The notes under the pieces were generated by a model. The model ran no database searches, was not told the origin of the DNA, and worked only from the letters and a program-made list of their open reading frames with translations. A stretch of DNA of 64,000 bases from Bactericera cockerelli (taxonomy: Eukaryota > Arthropoda > Insecta > Hemiptera > Triozidae): contig CM044956.1 in NCBI GenBank assembly GCA_024516035.1, forward strand, positions 9,039,997 to 9,103,996. Direction: 5' to 3'. Shown here piece by piece: positions 1-11,435 of this stretch (positions are counted from its first letter, which is position 1; each line of letters begins with the position of its first letter). A program made the position numbers and the translations under genes.

Positions 1-435
1 AATAAACAAATATAATTATAAAATAAAATATGAGTTCATTATTTTCCAAACTCCATGGTATAGTTGTTCACCAGACTGCTTAGGTCCAGAAGCATGACAG
101 AATTTTTGATGTACATTATGTTACTATTGAAATAATTAACATGTGAAGTTGGCATTTCTGGCCCAATTTAGTCTGGGTGAGGTGAATCTGAGCCGAGCCT
201 GATGGGTAAAGTACTATTAATGGATTTTTTATTTAAAAAATTACAGGAGGTTTTTTTACGACCATAATTTCATACTGACTTGAGTGAGGTAGTATAGATT
301 CTATTTATTTCTGAACATTAAAGTTCTTAATTTGCTTTCTGCCCAGGTAAATATTTCTGTCTAAATATTTGTTTCTGGATTGACAGTTTTTCTTATGTTG
401 TTTTTATCAAAGTAAAAATCAACAAGAAAACTTAC
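1..435. other. IMP3 last intron, AT-rich
   Basis: Positions about 150-230 resemble an old SINE-5S tail (CTGGGTGAGG). No terminal IMP3 exon was found on the minus strand. Confidence 0.5.
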
Positions 436-508
436 CATATCATTGTACTCCAATACTTGCTTCTTGATTTTGGATGCATCCACCCATGTCACAAAATCTT
501 CCAAATTT
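436..508 (-). CDS. IMP3: IMP3 exon 4
   Basis: Codes [18 protein letters not shown] then LEYNDM, matching the family C-terminal region. TTCTCAG-type acceptor at 509-511; donor GTAAG. The next exon is not visible. Confidence 0.9.
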
Positions 509-2287
509 CTGAAGAAGAAAATTGTAAAGACAATAATAATATATATAATAAGATGCTACAAGATTTAAAAGAAATAAATATTCAATAAATAAATAAAAAC
601 TTTGCTACTTGGTTTAAGGTGAAAAAAGCATGTTCTTGATAATATATGCTGTCATTTATCAAACAAGTCAGAGTTCTAGCAGCCCTACTGTTACATATTA
701 ATCTGGTGCTAATGAATCCAGGTAGCATATTGGAGTCATATGTTTGAATCTCACCCAGTGCATGATTCTTTCCTAATTGATTTGACTCAATTTTTTTAAG
801 AGTACTATTTTACCTGGTAACTAGGAATGCAGGATCTTTGACCAATTCTGGTCCTACTCTCACATGAGCTTGCTCAATAAACTGAATTGCTAATCTCAGT
901 TGCTGAACCATTCTGTTTCTGTACATCACCACAGGTAATCTTCTCTTACAAAAAGAACTGGCAGTAACTTTATTACAGTTCTCTAGATCCCATTTTGTTT
1001 TGATTAAGCCCATCACATATCTGTAACAGAAATTTTCAAGGAGAAAGAAAATTGACACATACAAAATCTAATGACACAATAAAAAATATTAACATGTAGG
1101 AATTCAATAATTTTTCCCTAGACATTCAGAGGGGCAATGCGGAAAGCATCCTTGGCTCATTACCAGATGCTGTCCAGATGAAGGAAATTTTTTACTTATA
1201 AATGTTATCATCTTGTTGATTTAAAATTATACAAATAAAATAAAACAAAATGTTTAAATCAATCATCCAAGATGTATTTGTTTGGAAGACAATGCCAATT
1301 GGATGAGATTCAGCAATTTCTTCACCTTTTATAATTAATTTAGGGTTCTTTATGTAGATGTAGAGAACTGATTTATTTTGATTTCTTTTATTGTAGGATT
1401 AGAGTACGGAATAGAATCTGAGTTGAATAAATTCTAATTCCAAACCATTTCCAACTTACAGTTTTTCTAATAGTTGAGCGCTGGCTTGAACTCTGAAGGG
1501 ATCCTTTGGATCCAAATCTTTGATCTTCTGGGCTAAAGTTCTGATCAATCGTGATAACTTGTTGTACCTGAAAAATAGGAAAATGATATACAAAGAAGAA
1601 AAAGAGACAGATCAAACAAAGCACTGCTTATGTGATATGAAACTTTTGTAAACATTTTTTTTTTCTTTCTCAGAGACCAAGGGATTTGCTTTAAAATCAA
1701 TTACTATGGCAAGATAATCAAAAGTTTTATGTCATACTAGCACCAATTCAACAAATCCTTTTCGAACTTAAGATTTGTACCAAACTGGGGTTTTTTAAAA
1801 TTGTTAGAACCAGCCAATAAGCTGTGCTTAAAAATATGTAACAGGGAGATACATGATTAATCAGCTGATTAGTCCTGTTGGATGTGTTTATTAAAGACAT
1901 GAATGATGGTGATACAAATACTATAGAAAGTTACCCTTGATTAAAACTAAGCATTGATTAAGAATAATCAGAATAATGGGCCAATTGATGCACACCCTCA
2001 GATAGTTTCAATTATTGATGCTCCTAAAGCATCAAAAACACATGTCATAGGTTCCTAGTTGAGAAAGTAAAAGTGGCCTATTACTTAAACCTTTATTTTA
2101 CTCCTAGCATTAGACATTATGAAAAATGCATTAGTAGAACAAAATCTTACTTTGTATAGTCTTCTCTCTTCTGAACACCATATCTTCTCATTATTTTAAC
2201 CTCATGAAAGTTGTTATCAGCTTCCCAGGTGATAAAGTCAACTTTCTTGAGAAGTTTCTGTTCATGGTATTTCAGCTTTCTAACCAT
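436..2287 (-). CDS. IMP3: IMP3, U3 small nucleolar ribonucleoprotein protein (3' end missing)
   Basis: Four joined exons (2287-2151, 1567-1460, 1020-814, 508-436) encode 175 residues in one continuous frame across GT-AG introns. The protein starts [18 protein letters not shown] and contains [16 protein letters not shown] and [18 protein letters not shown], the S4-like RNA-binding part of IMP3. In the family IMP3 acts in the nucleolus in the U3 snoRNP/SSU processome, helping pre-18S rRNA pair with U3. Human IMP3 is about 184 residues, so about nine C-terminal residues remain. The last exon ends in a good donor (GTAAG at 435-431), and I found no terminal exon in 1-430, so it probably lies left of the window. 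The start is the first ATG and matches the family N-terminus. Identification is confident; the missing last exon is an inference. Confidence 0.93.
705..780 (+). repeat. SINE-T3 fragment in IMP3 intron 3
   Basis: Shares the body of the T3 family: AATCCAGGTAGC, then TTTGAATCTCACCCAGTGC. Old and truncated. Confidence 0.6.
814..1020 (-). CDS. IMP3: IMP3 exon 3 (S4-like RNA-binding region)
   Basis: Codes [20 protein letters not shown] through AFLVTR, the most conserved block. TGTTACAG acceptor; donor GTAAAA. Confidence 0.95.
1460..1567 (-). CDS. IMP3: IMP3 exon 2
   Basis: Codes [20 protein letters not shown] and onward to LLEKL. TTTTCAG acceptor, GTAAGT donor; phases join to exons 1 and 3. Confidence 0.92.
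2151..2287 (-). CDS. IMP3: IMP3 exon 1
   Basis: The ATG is at 2287-2285. The exon codes for the basic N-terminus through REDYTK and ends at a GTAAG donor (2150). Confidence 0.92.
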
Positions 2288-3630
2288 TTTGTATCAGTTC
2301 GAAGTTTACCTTAGTGCTTTAGAGGAAGTTTCTATAGGTAATTTAGTTTGGCTTTGAGCTCAATAACTTTAAAAATTTTGGATGCTTTTGATAGTTCTGA
2401 TCTGGAAAAGGCATATATTATAACAAAACGTTTATCTATGATATCACTGTGGTAACTATGGATCCTGATTATCTGAAATTTCGAGTTTCCGGCAATTCCG
2501 GCGCAGAACATGTGTATTTTCAAATTTCGCGGTTTTCAAATTGCGCATCCACTTTTGATTTTCACGGAGGTTAAAAAGTAGTCGAATGGTCTGACCCTTC
2601 ATACTTGAAGCAGCATCTAAATAATATGTAAATCTGTGATGGAGACACAGATCATTGAGGCCGGATTTTATATTCTGGCAACGCGTGTGTTGAGCAGCCA
2701 TTTTATTTATTTTCTTATTTTTCCTCAAATTTTTGCTGTGTAGAAAGCTCAAGAATCGATTTCCTTCTTTTCCAATTACATTCTCAAATTTTCAACTTTG
2801 ACCGCTGAAGTTCGAAGAAAGAATAATTCATCAATTTAATAAGTTATTCAAGTGTTTGTATTGTTGTAAGCACAGGTAAAAGAATCATTATGTATTGCTA
2901 TACTAACTTCTTCATCTCTCCATTGATATTGCTCTATTTTCTTGTCCTAAATACAGACCCTAGTGTATCTCCCTTTCGCTTTCGGTGATGAGCGTCATCA
3001 TTTCTACTAGAGAAAGAAAAAAGAAAATCAACATGAAACACCTAACTCATTAAACATTCTTAAAGATTAACTTTTACTGTAAAGTATGTCTGATACTTTA
3101 ATATTCCATCAATGGAAGGTCCCTTTTGGTCAGTTATTGTATCTTCAAAGCTACCTTTCCCTAGCAGTTTGATCAGCCATGTTTGTTCAAGACTGTGAAG
3201 TGTTTCCTTGCATGTTGTCTATTGATTTTCTTTCATTTAGGTATTTTGTTCAAAATGCTGTTTTTGCCTCTGACTCATGAACTTTGATACTCAAGTGACG
3301 TCTGTATGATTGATTGACTGACTTGTGTTTATCAGACCACTATTCTTTGTTCATTCATAGATATTATTGATTTTTTGTGGCATTAACTATGTTGCTTTGA
3401 TCTCTTTGGCCATATGGTTACCTGAGGTGTTTCCTTAGCTTTTTTGTGTGTGGATGGTGTTAATGTGCTGTAACATTGCATTTGAATGCTGACTGACCAT
3501 ACCTCTAAATAATGTGAAATTTCTGTAAAAAAATATAAAAAAGAAAATAAAAAATCATTTAATCTCATCTGGTTATCAGACAAGGTTCACTTAAAACTGA
3601 TCTGGTGGTATGGATTTAGTGAAAACCCTT
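2288..3630. other. Spacer upstream of IMP3
   Basis: AT-rich. It should hold the IMP3 promoter. A minus-strand open frame of 98 codons (2752-2456) lies here, starting MAAQHTRCQNIKSGLND; I do not recognise it and it may be 5' UTR or chance. Nothing else is supported. Confidence 0.4.
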
Positions 3631-3633
3631 GTC

Positions 3634-3725
3634 TGTCCTGGTAACTCAGTGGTCAAGGCTAGACTGGTAAGCCAGAAGCCGTGGGTTCAAAACCCAGCTG
3701 GAACATGACAAGTTACCCTCCCATC
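3634..3725 (+). repeat. SINE-T1 (tRNA-derived) copy, degenerate
   Basis: tRNA-like head: GTAACTCAGTGGTCAAGG (A box) and GTGGGTTCAAAACCC (B box), followed by the T1 body ACATGACAAGTTA and CTCCCAT. The ATT tail is lost. Confidence 0.8.
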
Positions 3726-5344
3726 TATTGTTGATTCTATTTGGTTGTAACATCTTGATTTGAGATTTGTAAATTTAAAACAACTTGAGTATCTATGAGT
3801 ATTAGATTGGTGCACTTTTAGTACCTAATTTAGAGAAGTTAAATATTTGGAGTATCAGAGTTTAACCATTATCTAACATCATTTCAAACATAAGAAGTGT
3901 TTTATAAATAATGGTCCAGAAAATGACTTGTGGACTGAGTAATGTTTGTTGACCAAGTACAAGGAACAAATTAATTAATGTGACTAAGGTGTACCATTTT
4001 TAAGGACCAATTTCCAATAAGAAATTTTTGCTTTAAGTATTGTATTGATGATGATATGCTTTTATTTTCATTGTTTGCCATATTTTGGTACATTTAGGTT
4101 ATAATTTTTGTTATACAGCAATGTTTTGTTCCAGTTCTCTTTTTGATGTGCTAAATCAAGAATAGAGAGGATTTCATTTACCTGCCCTATTCAAGACTTG
4201 ACATTTTTAAGTTGTCTTTCCTCAATTATCTTCAACATGCCCCCAACCTATACTGTCCAAGAGCAAATCCTGAGATCTTCATGCCTGGACCTAATCTGTT
4301 CTTTCTTTCCAGCATTTTCTATTCCATTCATAGAATACTATTTGTCTCTCCAGCCTAATTTACTGTAACTCTTGGTGAATTTTCTTTTTCCTTAGTCTAT
4401 ATTTAATGCTCATCTGTTTTAATGTAAAATAATAATTCACTATTGTCATCAAAAAAACTATTCTCATCAAGTACCTACTAAATGTTTCCACCCAAAATAT
4501 TTTTTCCCTGCTCATGTAATGTGTAATTCCTCTGTATCCACATATTGCCAACCATACGTAGTATCAAAAAATATCTTTATAATTACATCAATAATATTGA
4601 TTGAGTGGTTGGCATTGTGTTAAAACATATAATTATGACAAGTAGATAAACCTTTATTCCCATCACCATGAATTATTCTTTTACTACATACTGATTTTTT
4701 CATGTTCTAATCCTATTTATTCCAGCCTAAAATTGTCTATATTCACAACCCTAAGATAAACCATAGTAACTCAAAGGAAACTCACATTCCTTGTCTTAAT
4801 TAAATCAAAATCTGATCCTCTAGTTCTGCTGAAAATGTGTCCTTCCTGCACTTTTTATAATATTCTTTCTAAGCTGACAAAATAAATGCAGTTTAGGCTA
4901 ACTTTATTTTTAAACTGGTCCTTCAGCAAAAAACTGACTCAGTTTCAAGCCCAGTGACAATATTCAATATAATCCCTAATTTGTTTTATTTCCTGTCTTG
5001 AAAAGAAAAAGAATCACTTGTCCTGTTCCATGATGTGAATTGTACAAGTCCACATCTCAAATATGTCTAACCAACACAATATCAATTTTCACCAAAAATT
5101 GGTAAATTACTCAACCTCTCCACTAGTAATTTTAATACTTAAGTCCCAATATCCAATAACTTTCTTACTCTGAATAAAATACTTTTTCCAAAACCCAATG
5201 TGAGTTTCTATGAATCAAGTTCATCTCACCCTCTTTCTCTCACTTCATTAAAATATTCTTTACTTATGATCCTCCCCTCTCCCCTCCTGTCTCAGGTTTG
5301 CTCACCTTTCTACCTGATCCACCTGCTATCCGATCCTGTCCATT
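3726..5344. other. AT-rich spacer and 5' region of the KH gene
   Basis: No coding sequence or recognisable repeat seen. 5270-5344 is C/T-rich and probably holds the 5' UTR of the KH gene. Confidence 0.4.
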
Positions 5345-6796
5345 ATGGATTCCGATGACATCAAGAATGATGAAGATCTCCAAATCACAATCCGCCACAT
5401 CATGCAAGGAAAAGAAGTAGGAAGTATTATTGGTAAAAGTGGGGAAACTGTAAAAAAGTTGAGGGAAGAGAGTGGGTCCAAGATTTACATTTCTGATTCT
5501 TCCACTCCTGAGAGAATTGTAACTGTTATTGGTTCTATGGACTCTCTGTTCAGAGCATTTTCATTGATTACCAAGAACATTGAAGAGTTCCATAAGAACC
5601 AAAACAAACATATGGGAGGTGGCAGTAGCTCAGAAACTCAACCTATTCAACTCCGTCTCATTGTACCAGCTTGTCAGTGTGGTTCTATCATAGGTAAAGG
5701 TGGCTCTCAGATTAAAACTATTAGGGACACTAGTGGGGCATCTGTATATGTAGCATCTGATATGCTACCCAACTCAACAGAGAGGGAAGTCAATATCAAG
5801 GGAACTCCAGATGCTGTTACTCAGGCTATCTATCAGATTTGTTTAATAATGGTGGATTCTCCCCCAAAAGGTGCCACCATTCCTTACAGACCTCTCCCAC
5901 AGAATGCAGGGGGTGGCCCTGGCCTTATGGGTAATCAATTTGGAATGCAAAACAGTTTGATGGGTGCACCTGACATGGGAAACAATCCATTAGCTGGACT
6001 TGCAGCATTAGGTCTAGGGGGAAACTCAGGAGTTCCTGGGGGTTTAAATGCTGCTGCTCTGGCTGCACTTGCAAGCAGTCAACTGAAAACCAACAATGTG
6101 AACAGGAATCAGAATCAACACCAGAACCAAAACCACCGCAATAACAGAGACAGAGATGGCCCCAGCCAGAAGCAACCCAGTCAACAAAATCAGATTACTA
6201 AAGAAATGACAGTTCCTAATGAACTCATTGGAGCTGTTATTGGAAAGGGTGGGACCAAAATCTTTGAAATAAGGAAGATCAGTGGTGCCATGATCAGAAT
6301 TTCTAAGTCCTCAGAGGAAGAAGAGGATTCTCAGGACAGAACTATCACCATGACCGGGACACCTGATGCTATTGCTCTAGCCCAGTACTTGATCAACATG
6401 AGTGTTGAACTGCTGAGAGCCAATCTGAATGGTGAAAGTAGAAGAGACTCTAACCTGGATGACTTCTCATCAGATAACAACATACCTCCTGCTCCTCTAG
6501 CAAGTCTCAATGCTGCTAACAACAACCCACTGGCTGCTGCTCTACCTCAACTTGCACAGATCCTCAACAAACCTGGAGCTCTCAACGCACTTACCAGTCT
6601 CACAGCTCTTGGGGGATTGTCTGACCTACTTGGAGGAGCAGGAGTTGGTGGTGGAAGTTCAGGCGGCTTTGGTGGTATTCCTCAAGGACCCAACTACGCT
6701 AACATACAAACTACTGGAGTCCAACGTAGAAGTAACTACAACAAGAACCGAAACAACTCTAACAAGAATGGTACGGGAAGATCTAATCCCTACTGA
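5345..6796 (+). CDS. Intronless three-KH-domain poly(rC)-binding-protein-like protein
   Basis: A single open frame of 483 residues. KH1 is at about 13-80 (GKEVGSIIGKSGETVKKLRE), KH2 at about 100-170 (CGSIIGKGGSQIKTIRD, then MLPNSTERE), and KH3 at about 286-360 (ELIGAVIGKGGTKIFEIR, then AQYLINMSVE). Each has an intact GxxG loop. Two KH domains, a long linker and a third KH domain is the PCBP/hnRNP E/mub layout; these proteins bind C-rich single-stranded RNA and act in splicing, stability and translation. The linker (about 178-285) is Gly/Ala/Leu- then Asn/Gln-rich; the tail after 380 is low-complexity, ending NKNGTGRSNPY. The start is the first ATG and KH1 follows directly. Members of this family normally have many introns; their absence suggests a retrogene. 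Purifying selection is suggested by the intact frame but not measured. Confidence 0.9.
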   Translation: MDSDDIKNDEDLQITIRHIMQGKEVGSIIGKSGETVKKLREESGSKIYISDSSTPERIVTVIGSMDSLFRAFSLITKNIEEFHKNQNKHMGGGSSSETQPIQLRLIVPACQCGSIIGKGGSQIKTIRDTSGASVYVASDMLPNSTEREVNIKGTPDAVTQAIYQICLIMVDSPPKGATIPYRPLPQNAGGGPGLMGNQFGMQNSLMGAPDMGNNPLAGLAALGLGGNSGVPGGLNAAALAALASSQLKTNNVNRNQNQHQNQNHRNNRDRDGPSQKQPSQQNQITKEMTVPNELIGAVIGKGGTKIFEIRKISGAMIRISKSSEEEEDSQDRTITMTGTPDAIALAQYLINMSVELLRANLNGESRRDSNLDDFSSDNNIPPAPLASLNAANNNPLAAALPQLAQILNKPGALNALTSLTALGGLSDLLGGAGVGGGSSGGFGGIPQGPNYANIQTTGVQRRSNYNKNRNNSNKNGTGRSNPY

Positions 6797-8110
6797 GATA
6801 GCATCCGACTTCTCTGTGACTTGTATTCTATTTTATATTCCTTACAGAGGCTTCACTGAATCTTGATTATTATTGATATTTTAGATTCAAGTTAGCTGGG
6901 TAGGTCTTGAGAAGTTTTCATTTGCAGTTGATAATTTTATCCTATAATAATCCTATAGTATCATTCCTTACTTGTTTTATTGAAATGACAGAGGTAGATT
7001 TTTTTATTTTATTAAATTAATGATTACATACAGATACTTCTTATGTAAAAGTTTGTACACCAATGTACAAATATTTGTAACATCTTTTTCAATAGAGTTC
7101 ACTTGATAAATTTATTCATTTTAACTGTTGTATGTACAGATGAGTCACATCAGTCATTTTTACTTTTACATAATTCTTTGACCCAATATGTAACTGTCCC
7201 AAAAGGACTTTGCTGATAATGTAGGAAATTTTTGAGCAAAATAAGCACCAAAAAATGTCTGGACAACAACAAAAAATAAAAAGAGAGTTTTCATTTATTT
7301 GAGGTTTGCTGAACATTTTAAATATATATTTATGTCACCTGTGGATAAAAAATAATACATAATAAATTTTAATAATATAATATTTTTCCTTTTCAGTTTC
7401 TGTCTAGTTACATTTTCTTTAGTCATTTAACTATCTTACCTCTTAGTTATTTTTCTACAATAAAAAATGTATATATCAACATTTTTTCTTTGTTCTATTA
7501 GTTAAGAATGCTCTTAACTAAAAATTCTCTACTCCTTAATATCCCAGTGTTTTGTCTTGATTTAATTTTCCAATATTCTTGTACCAATTCTAATTCTATG
7601 GTACCTCAAACATTCAATCCCTTTTTTTGTTCTGTTGATTTCTTGCTTGATCTTTAGTGTGTAAGTTCTCATCCATCACATTTTCTATTTCTTAGAAATT
7701 CATTTCCTAATTATGATTTATTTTAATGTACTAACTGTTTCTTTTTGATAATGATGAAATTCACTTTACCTAAATCTACTTGTGAATAGGTATGAATTGT
7801 GCTTCTTACCCAAGGAATGGTTTTAGTTTAATTCTTTATTCAGCATTTATGGATCTAAATATGTATTTTCCTTATCTTATCCTTATTTTGTTTTGTGTAA
7901 TACTGTCAAATTTGGACTCCCAGTTTGAAATAAAATATAACTAATGTCATGAATATATTTTCATGACTCCAAAAAAAAAGTTTTTAATTTTTATTATTTT
8001 ATTCCATCTTTTATCCACTTTATCCTTGGTTGGAGGAACTCAACAGGGGAGAAAAATTCTTGAAGGAAGTTTATTTGGTAAACAGAAGCTTTTAAATTTT
8101 ATACATAATA
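6797..8110. other. 3' flank of the KH gene, AT-rich
   Basis: Probably contains its 3' UTR. No repeat family or coding frame recognised up to the Helitron end at 8111. Confidence 0.4.
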
Positions 8111-8212
8111 CTAGCGGGCTACGCCCGCTTCGCGTGGCCAAGGCATGGCCACATTTCAGTTAAGGCTTGGCCACCACCGCTGCATAAGTTTTATGGTTAT
8201 TGAAGCACTACT

Positions 8213-8437
8213 TTATACACCAGGTTCTTTGTTATACCATCTGGCTCTAACACAATGAAGGACTTGGCAGAGCAACATAGAGCTGACCGTGGGAGAAGCA
8301 ATCGTTCCAAGGTCAATTCCAGCTAGCTCAAGAGTTTGCCCCTGTGCCTTATTTATCGTCATGGCAAAACATAGTTTTCTGGGGAATTGGTCTCTTTTGA
8401 AATTAAAGTGGTAGTCGGAAATCACATTAGAACCCAA
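8213..8437 (-). pseudogene. Helitron PIF1-like helicase, C-terminal fragment
   Basis: Contains FKRDQFPRKLCFAMTINKAQ GQT, the last helicase motif of PIF1/Helitron helicases. Separated from the rest of the helicase by a SINE-like insertion. Confidence 0.85.
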
Positions 8438-8478
8438 GAGAGAGATGGGAGGGCACTACAACGAAATCAGTAGGTGCC

Positions 8479-8830
8479 CTACACTTGAAGTAATGATATT
8501 TTTTGGTTCCAAGTGCGGTTAGCTTTTAGAGAAGGTGGGTTTTTAGTGGGTGGAAATCCCACACCCCAGGCAGGATCTGGGTGTCTTTGAAAGATTTTTT
8601 CCTGCCTTCCATTAAAAAATAAGAACCCAAGTGCATAGTTGCTAATGAACAGATTAAATGAGCACACAAATAGCTCAGTGGTTAAGAACTCGCTTACGAT
8701 GCGGAAGGTCCCGGGTTCGAACCCCCACGCCGACAAAAATAATCCTGTGTACATATACCGTTTCACTTGCACCAGCCCCTGTGAATATAACTGCCTCGAT
8801 AATGTTTTTTTTTTTTTTTTTTTTAAGGAT
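8479..8830 (+). repeat. Composite insertion with SINE-T4 tRNA-like head inside the Helitron
   Basis: Interrupts the helicase between two conserved blocks. 8668-8745 is tRNA-like (TAGCTCAGTGGTTAAGAACT and GGGTTCGAACCCCC, then GCCGACAAAA), shared with the T4 family; a T tract of about 20 follows at 8806-8825. Confidence 0.7.
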
Positions 8831-8834
8831 GTAA

Positions 8835-9375
8835 TTTGAAGCCGCGTACCGTTACACAATTTCGGGGGTCTCAGATTTCTTAGGAATATTATTGGTGCTC
8901 CAACCTTAAGGCATAGCCGATGGGGTGGCAAGCCAGGAGGATTTAGTATATTAAGAAATTCTGTTGGGTAATGGATGGCTTCTTCCTCTTCCACAACAGT
9001 GTCTACGGATTCGTAAGTTGATAGTTCAGAAGGCATTCTTTTTAATAAGTCATTATTAATTTCCAGAGCATTATCATTCTTTGGTGTTAGTATGGCCCTT
9101 ATCTTTAGCCAAACAGGGACAACAACACTTGGGTCATCTAGATTGGGGTAGATAGTGTCTAGGAAGGTGTTGTAATCGACTAATAACTGACAGTGTTCGG
9201 TAGGAATTACATTTTTTTCATTTTGTTCAGGTAACTGTCCATGACCTATCCGAAGCAAAAGCTTCGAAAAAACTTCTGCATTTTGATCAGCGTGAAGGTA
9301 TACACGCATATTCAACTTTAAAGAAAGAACAGTTATCTGTGGCCACAAAATGGATGATTTTAAACATGCCTTCAC
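8835..9375 (-). pseudogene. Helitron PIF1-like helicase, middle fragment
   Basis: Codes LSLKLNMRVYLHADQNAEVF, then LTPKNDNALEINNDLL and NPPGLPPHRLCLKVGAPIIF, typical of Helitron helicases. No intact frame links it to its neighbours. Confidence 0.85.
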
Positions 9376-9614
9376 TTCGTCAGCTCTTGTTCCACGTGGA
9401 ACTACGGGTAAAGTTTGTCTAAAATCTCAGACAGTAGCACAGTTTTACCACCCATAAGATTTTTAACACCACGAATGTCTTGTAGAGTACGGTCCAGAGT
9501 GTCTCGAAGCCAGTTTTATGAGTCATTGTACATTCATCATATACGATCAACTTGAAATCCCTGAGGACTTTGGCCATATCACTTTCCTTGCCAATAATAC
9601 AGCTTGGTGTATCT

Positions 9615-9887
9615 TTTTTTTTTTTTTTTTTTTTTTAAGTGGGGTTTAACGTCGCTTTCAACTGCCATGGTCATATCACGACGGGGGTTTTACCCTCCAT
9701 TCGCAGGAAACTCACAAACCTGCTACTCACATTGACCTCACCCAGCCTGAGTGGGGCCGGGAAAAGCCAGCGTCACGAGAATTAGAATTTGAATGGTCAC
9801 CCATCCAAGTCTTAACCTCGCTGGATGTCGCTTAACTTCGGTGTTCTGAAGGGAACCGGTGTATTCAACATGCCATCGACGCTGGCT
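9615..9887 (-). repeat. SINE-5S, full-length young copy in the Helitron
   Basis: Its minus strand begins with a 5S-rRNA-like segment (TGTTGAATACACCGGTTCCC; AAGTTAAGCGACATCCAGCG; GACTTGGATGGGTGACC; GACGCTGGC), then a common 3' body and poly(A). Perfect target duplication TTGGTGTATCT at 9604-9614 and 9888-9898. Confidence 0.92.
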
Positions 9888-10239
9888 TTGGTGTATCTAC
9901 TGAATTTAAATTGAGCAGCAATTTCAAAGCAGAATGAACAGTGCGGCCTCCTTCTATCAGTGTGGCGGCAATACCGGACGATGCAACAGCAATGGCAATA
10001 TTTCCATCTTTGCGTCTTGTAGCTAACAAAAGGTTTATTAAGAATGTTTTCCAGTTCCACCTGGAGCATCTAGGAAGAACAAATTATTACCTACAGAATC
10101 AAGAGATGAAGTGACGCTCTGAAGTACAGTTTCTATACACGTATCTCTGTTCACTATTGAGTAATGGCACTTTTTCAGAGACGAAAGACCTCATTTGAAA
10201 CGTGTTGTATGAAATTTCTGCCAAATAAGTTCTGTTGGT

Positions 10240-10700
10240 AATAATGTTCACATTGCTTGCGCATCATCAATTAACAAACCCATGGCTAGGCATGCAGCAT
10301 GGAACGTAGGGTATTCAATGCCGCCTACCATTTTGAGGCTTCTGAATGAAGTAGGTCCTCGCACTTTATGTAGAAGTAATCGTAGGTAGAAACATTCTGA
10401 CTCATTCGGATGTACGGTATAAATTTTACCAAGAACCTGGTCTTTTTTACACCCGGATGTCCTGGAACAATTGATCTTTTTTTCCTTCTTTGGAACATGT
10501 TGTTTTTCCACACATAAAATGCTGGTACTTCATTATAAAAAAGAGTCTTTGCAAATTCATCCTGGTTGCATAGTTGGAAAAACGCCATTAATGTTGTTTT
10601 AGGAGGGTTGTCAATTCTCTGTTGGACATTTTCGGTTGTAAAAACTACCCTTTGTCCATTTTCAAAGTGGACGGCCAAATGTATGACAGGGAGCATCTTT
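10240..10700 (-). pseudogene. Helitron protein, region before the helicase
   Basis: Two overlapping frames carry conserved Helitron blocks (LAVHFENGQRVVFTTENVQQ; ESECFYLRLLLHKVRGPTSF; YPTFHAACLAMGLLIDD), so there is a frameshift near 10500. Confidence 0.85.
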
Positions 10701-10737
10701 CATGAGTCGAAAAACATAGTATTCGCCATCCAGCTTG

Positions 10738-11430
10738 ACCATAAGTTGAGAACCCCTATTTTCTTTTAAAATTTGTTTCTTATTATTCCCCTACATTACA
10801 AAAAAAGCTGTCTGCCAAATTTCAAGTCATTCGGCTCAACCGTTTTGAGAATCTTGCAAGACGCTAAAATGTCTACTTTTGTCCATAAGTTGAGGACCCC
10901 TGTTATCTTTGAAAAATCCTTTCATAGTAAGCTTCTTCATCACTGAAAGAAGTTTTCTGCCTAATAGTATTCGCCATCCAGCTTGACCATAAGTTGAGAA
11001 CCCCTATTTTCTTTTAAAATTTGTTTCTTATTATTCCCCTACATTACAAAAAAAGCTGTCTGCCAAATTTCAAGTCATTCGGCTCAACCGTTTTGAGAAT
11101 CTGACAACACTCTAAAAATGACTAATTTTGACCATAAGTTGAGAACCCCTGTTTCCTTTTTTAAAAAAAAATCCGTTCTTAGTACGTCCCTACATCATAA
11201 GGGGAAGCTTCCTGCAAAATTTCAAGTCAATCGGCCCAACCGTTTAGGCTCTGTGTTGATTATGAATAAATGTTAATTTTTGGCCATAAGTTGAGAACCC
11301 CTGTTTCCTTCAAAAAATCCGTTCTTAGTACGCCCCTACATCATAAGGGGAAGCTTCCTGCAAAATTTCAAGTCAATCGGCCCAGCCGTTTACGCTCTGC
11401 GTTGATTATGAATGAATGTAAATGGATTTT
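10738..11430. repeat. Subterminal tandem repeats (CATAAGTTGAGAACCCCT unit)
   Basis: Repeats of a unit holding GACCATAAGTTGAGAACCCC and CAAGTCATTCGGCTCAACCG, starting near 10738, 10890, 10988, 11132 and 11283. Such blocks are common inside insect Helitrons, so I assign them to the surrounding element. Confidence 0.7.
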
Positions 11431-11435
11431 ATATA

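Larger units (their letters stand above)
8111..11435 (-). mobile_element. Decayed autonomous Helitron
   Basis: On the minus strand the 3' end is a GC hairpin (GCGGGCGTAGCCCGC) that runs into CTAG at 8114-8111, followed by a host T, as Helitron ends require. Upstream are pieces of a Helitron Rep/helicase protein: 10700-10240 (TTLMAFFQLCNQDEFAKTLF; FYLRLLLHKVRGPTSF), 9375-8835 (PIF1-like helicase with PPGLPPHRLCLKVGAPIIFL and LCNGTRLQITSL) and 8437-8213 (FAMTINKAQGQTLELAGIDL). The reading frame is broken by frameshifts and two SINE insertions. The 5' TC end was not pinned down; the subterminal repeats at 10738-11430 and possibly sequence beyond 13125 belong to it. Confidence 0.85.

Noticed and set aside
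2456..2752. Small gene of 98 codons upstream of IMP3
   Set aside because: No recognisable family, no splice or conservation evidence; could be UTR. Kept only as a note.
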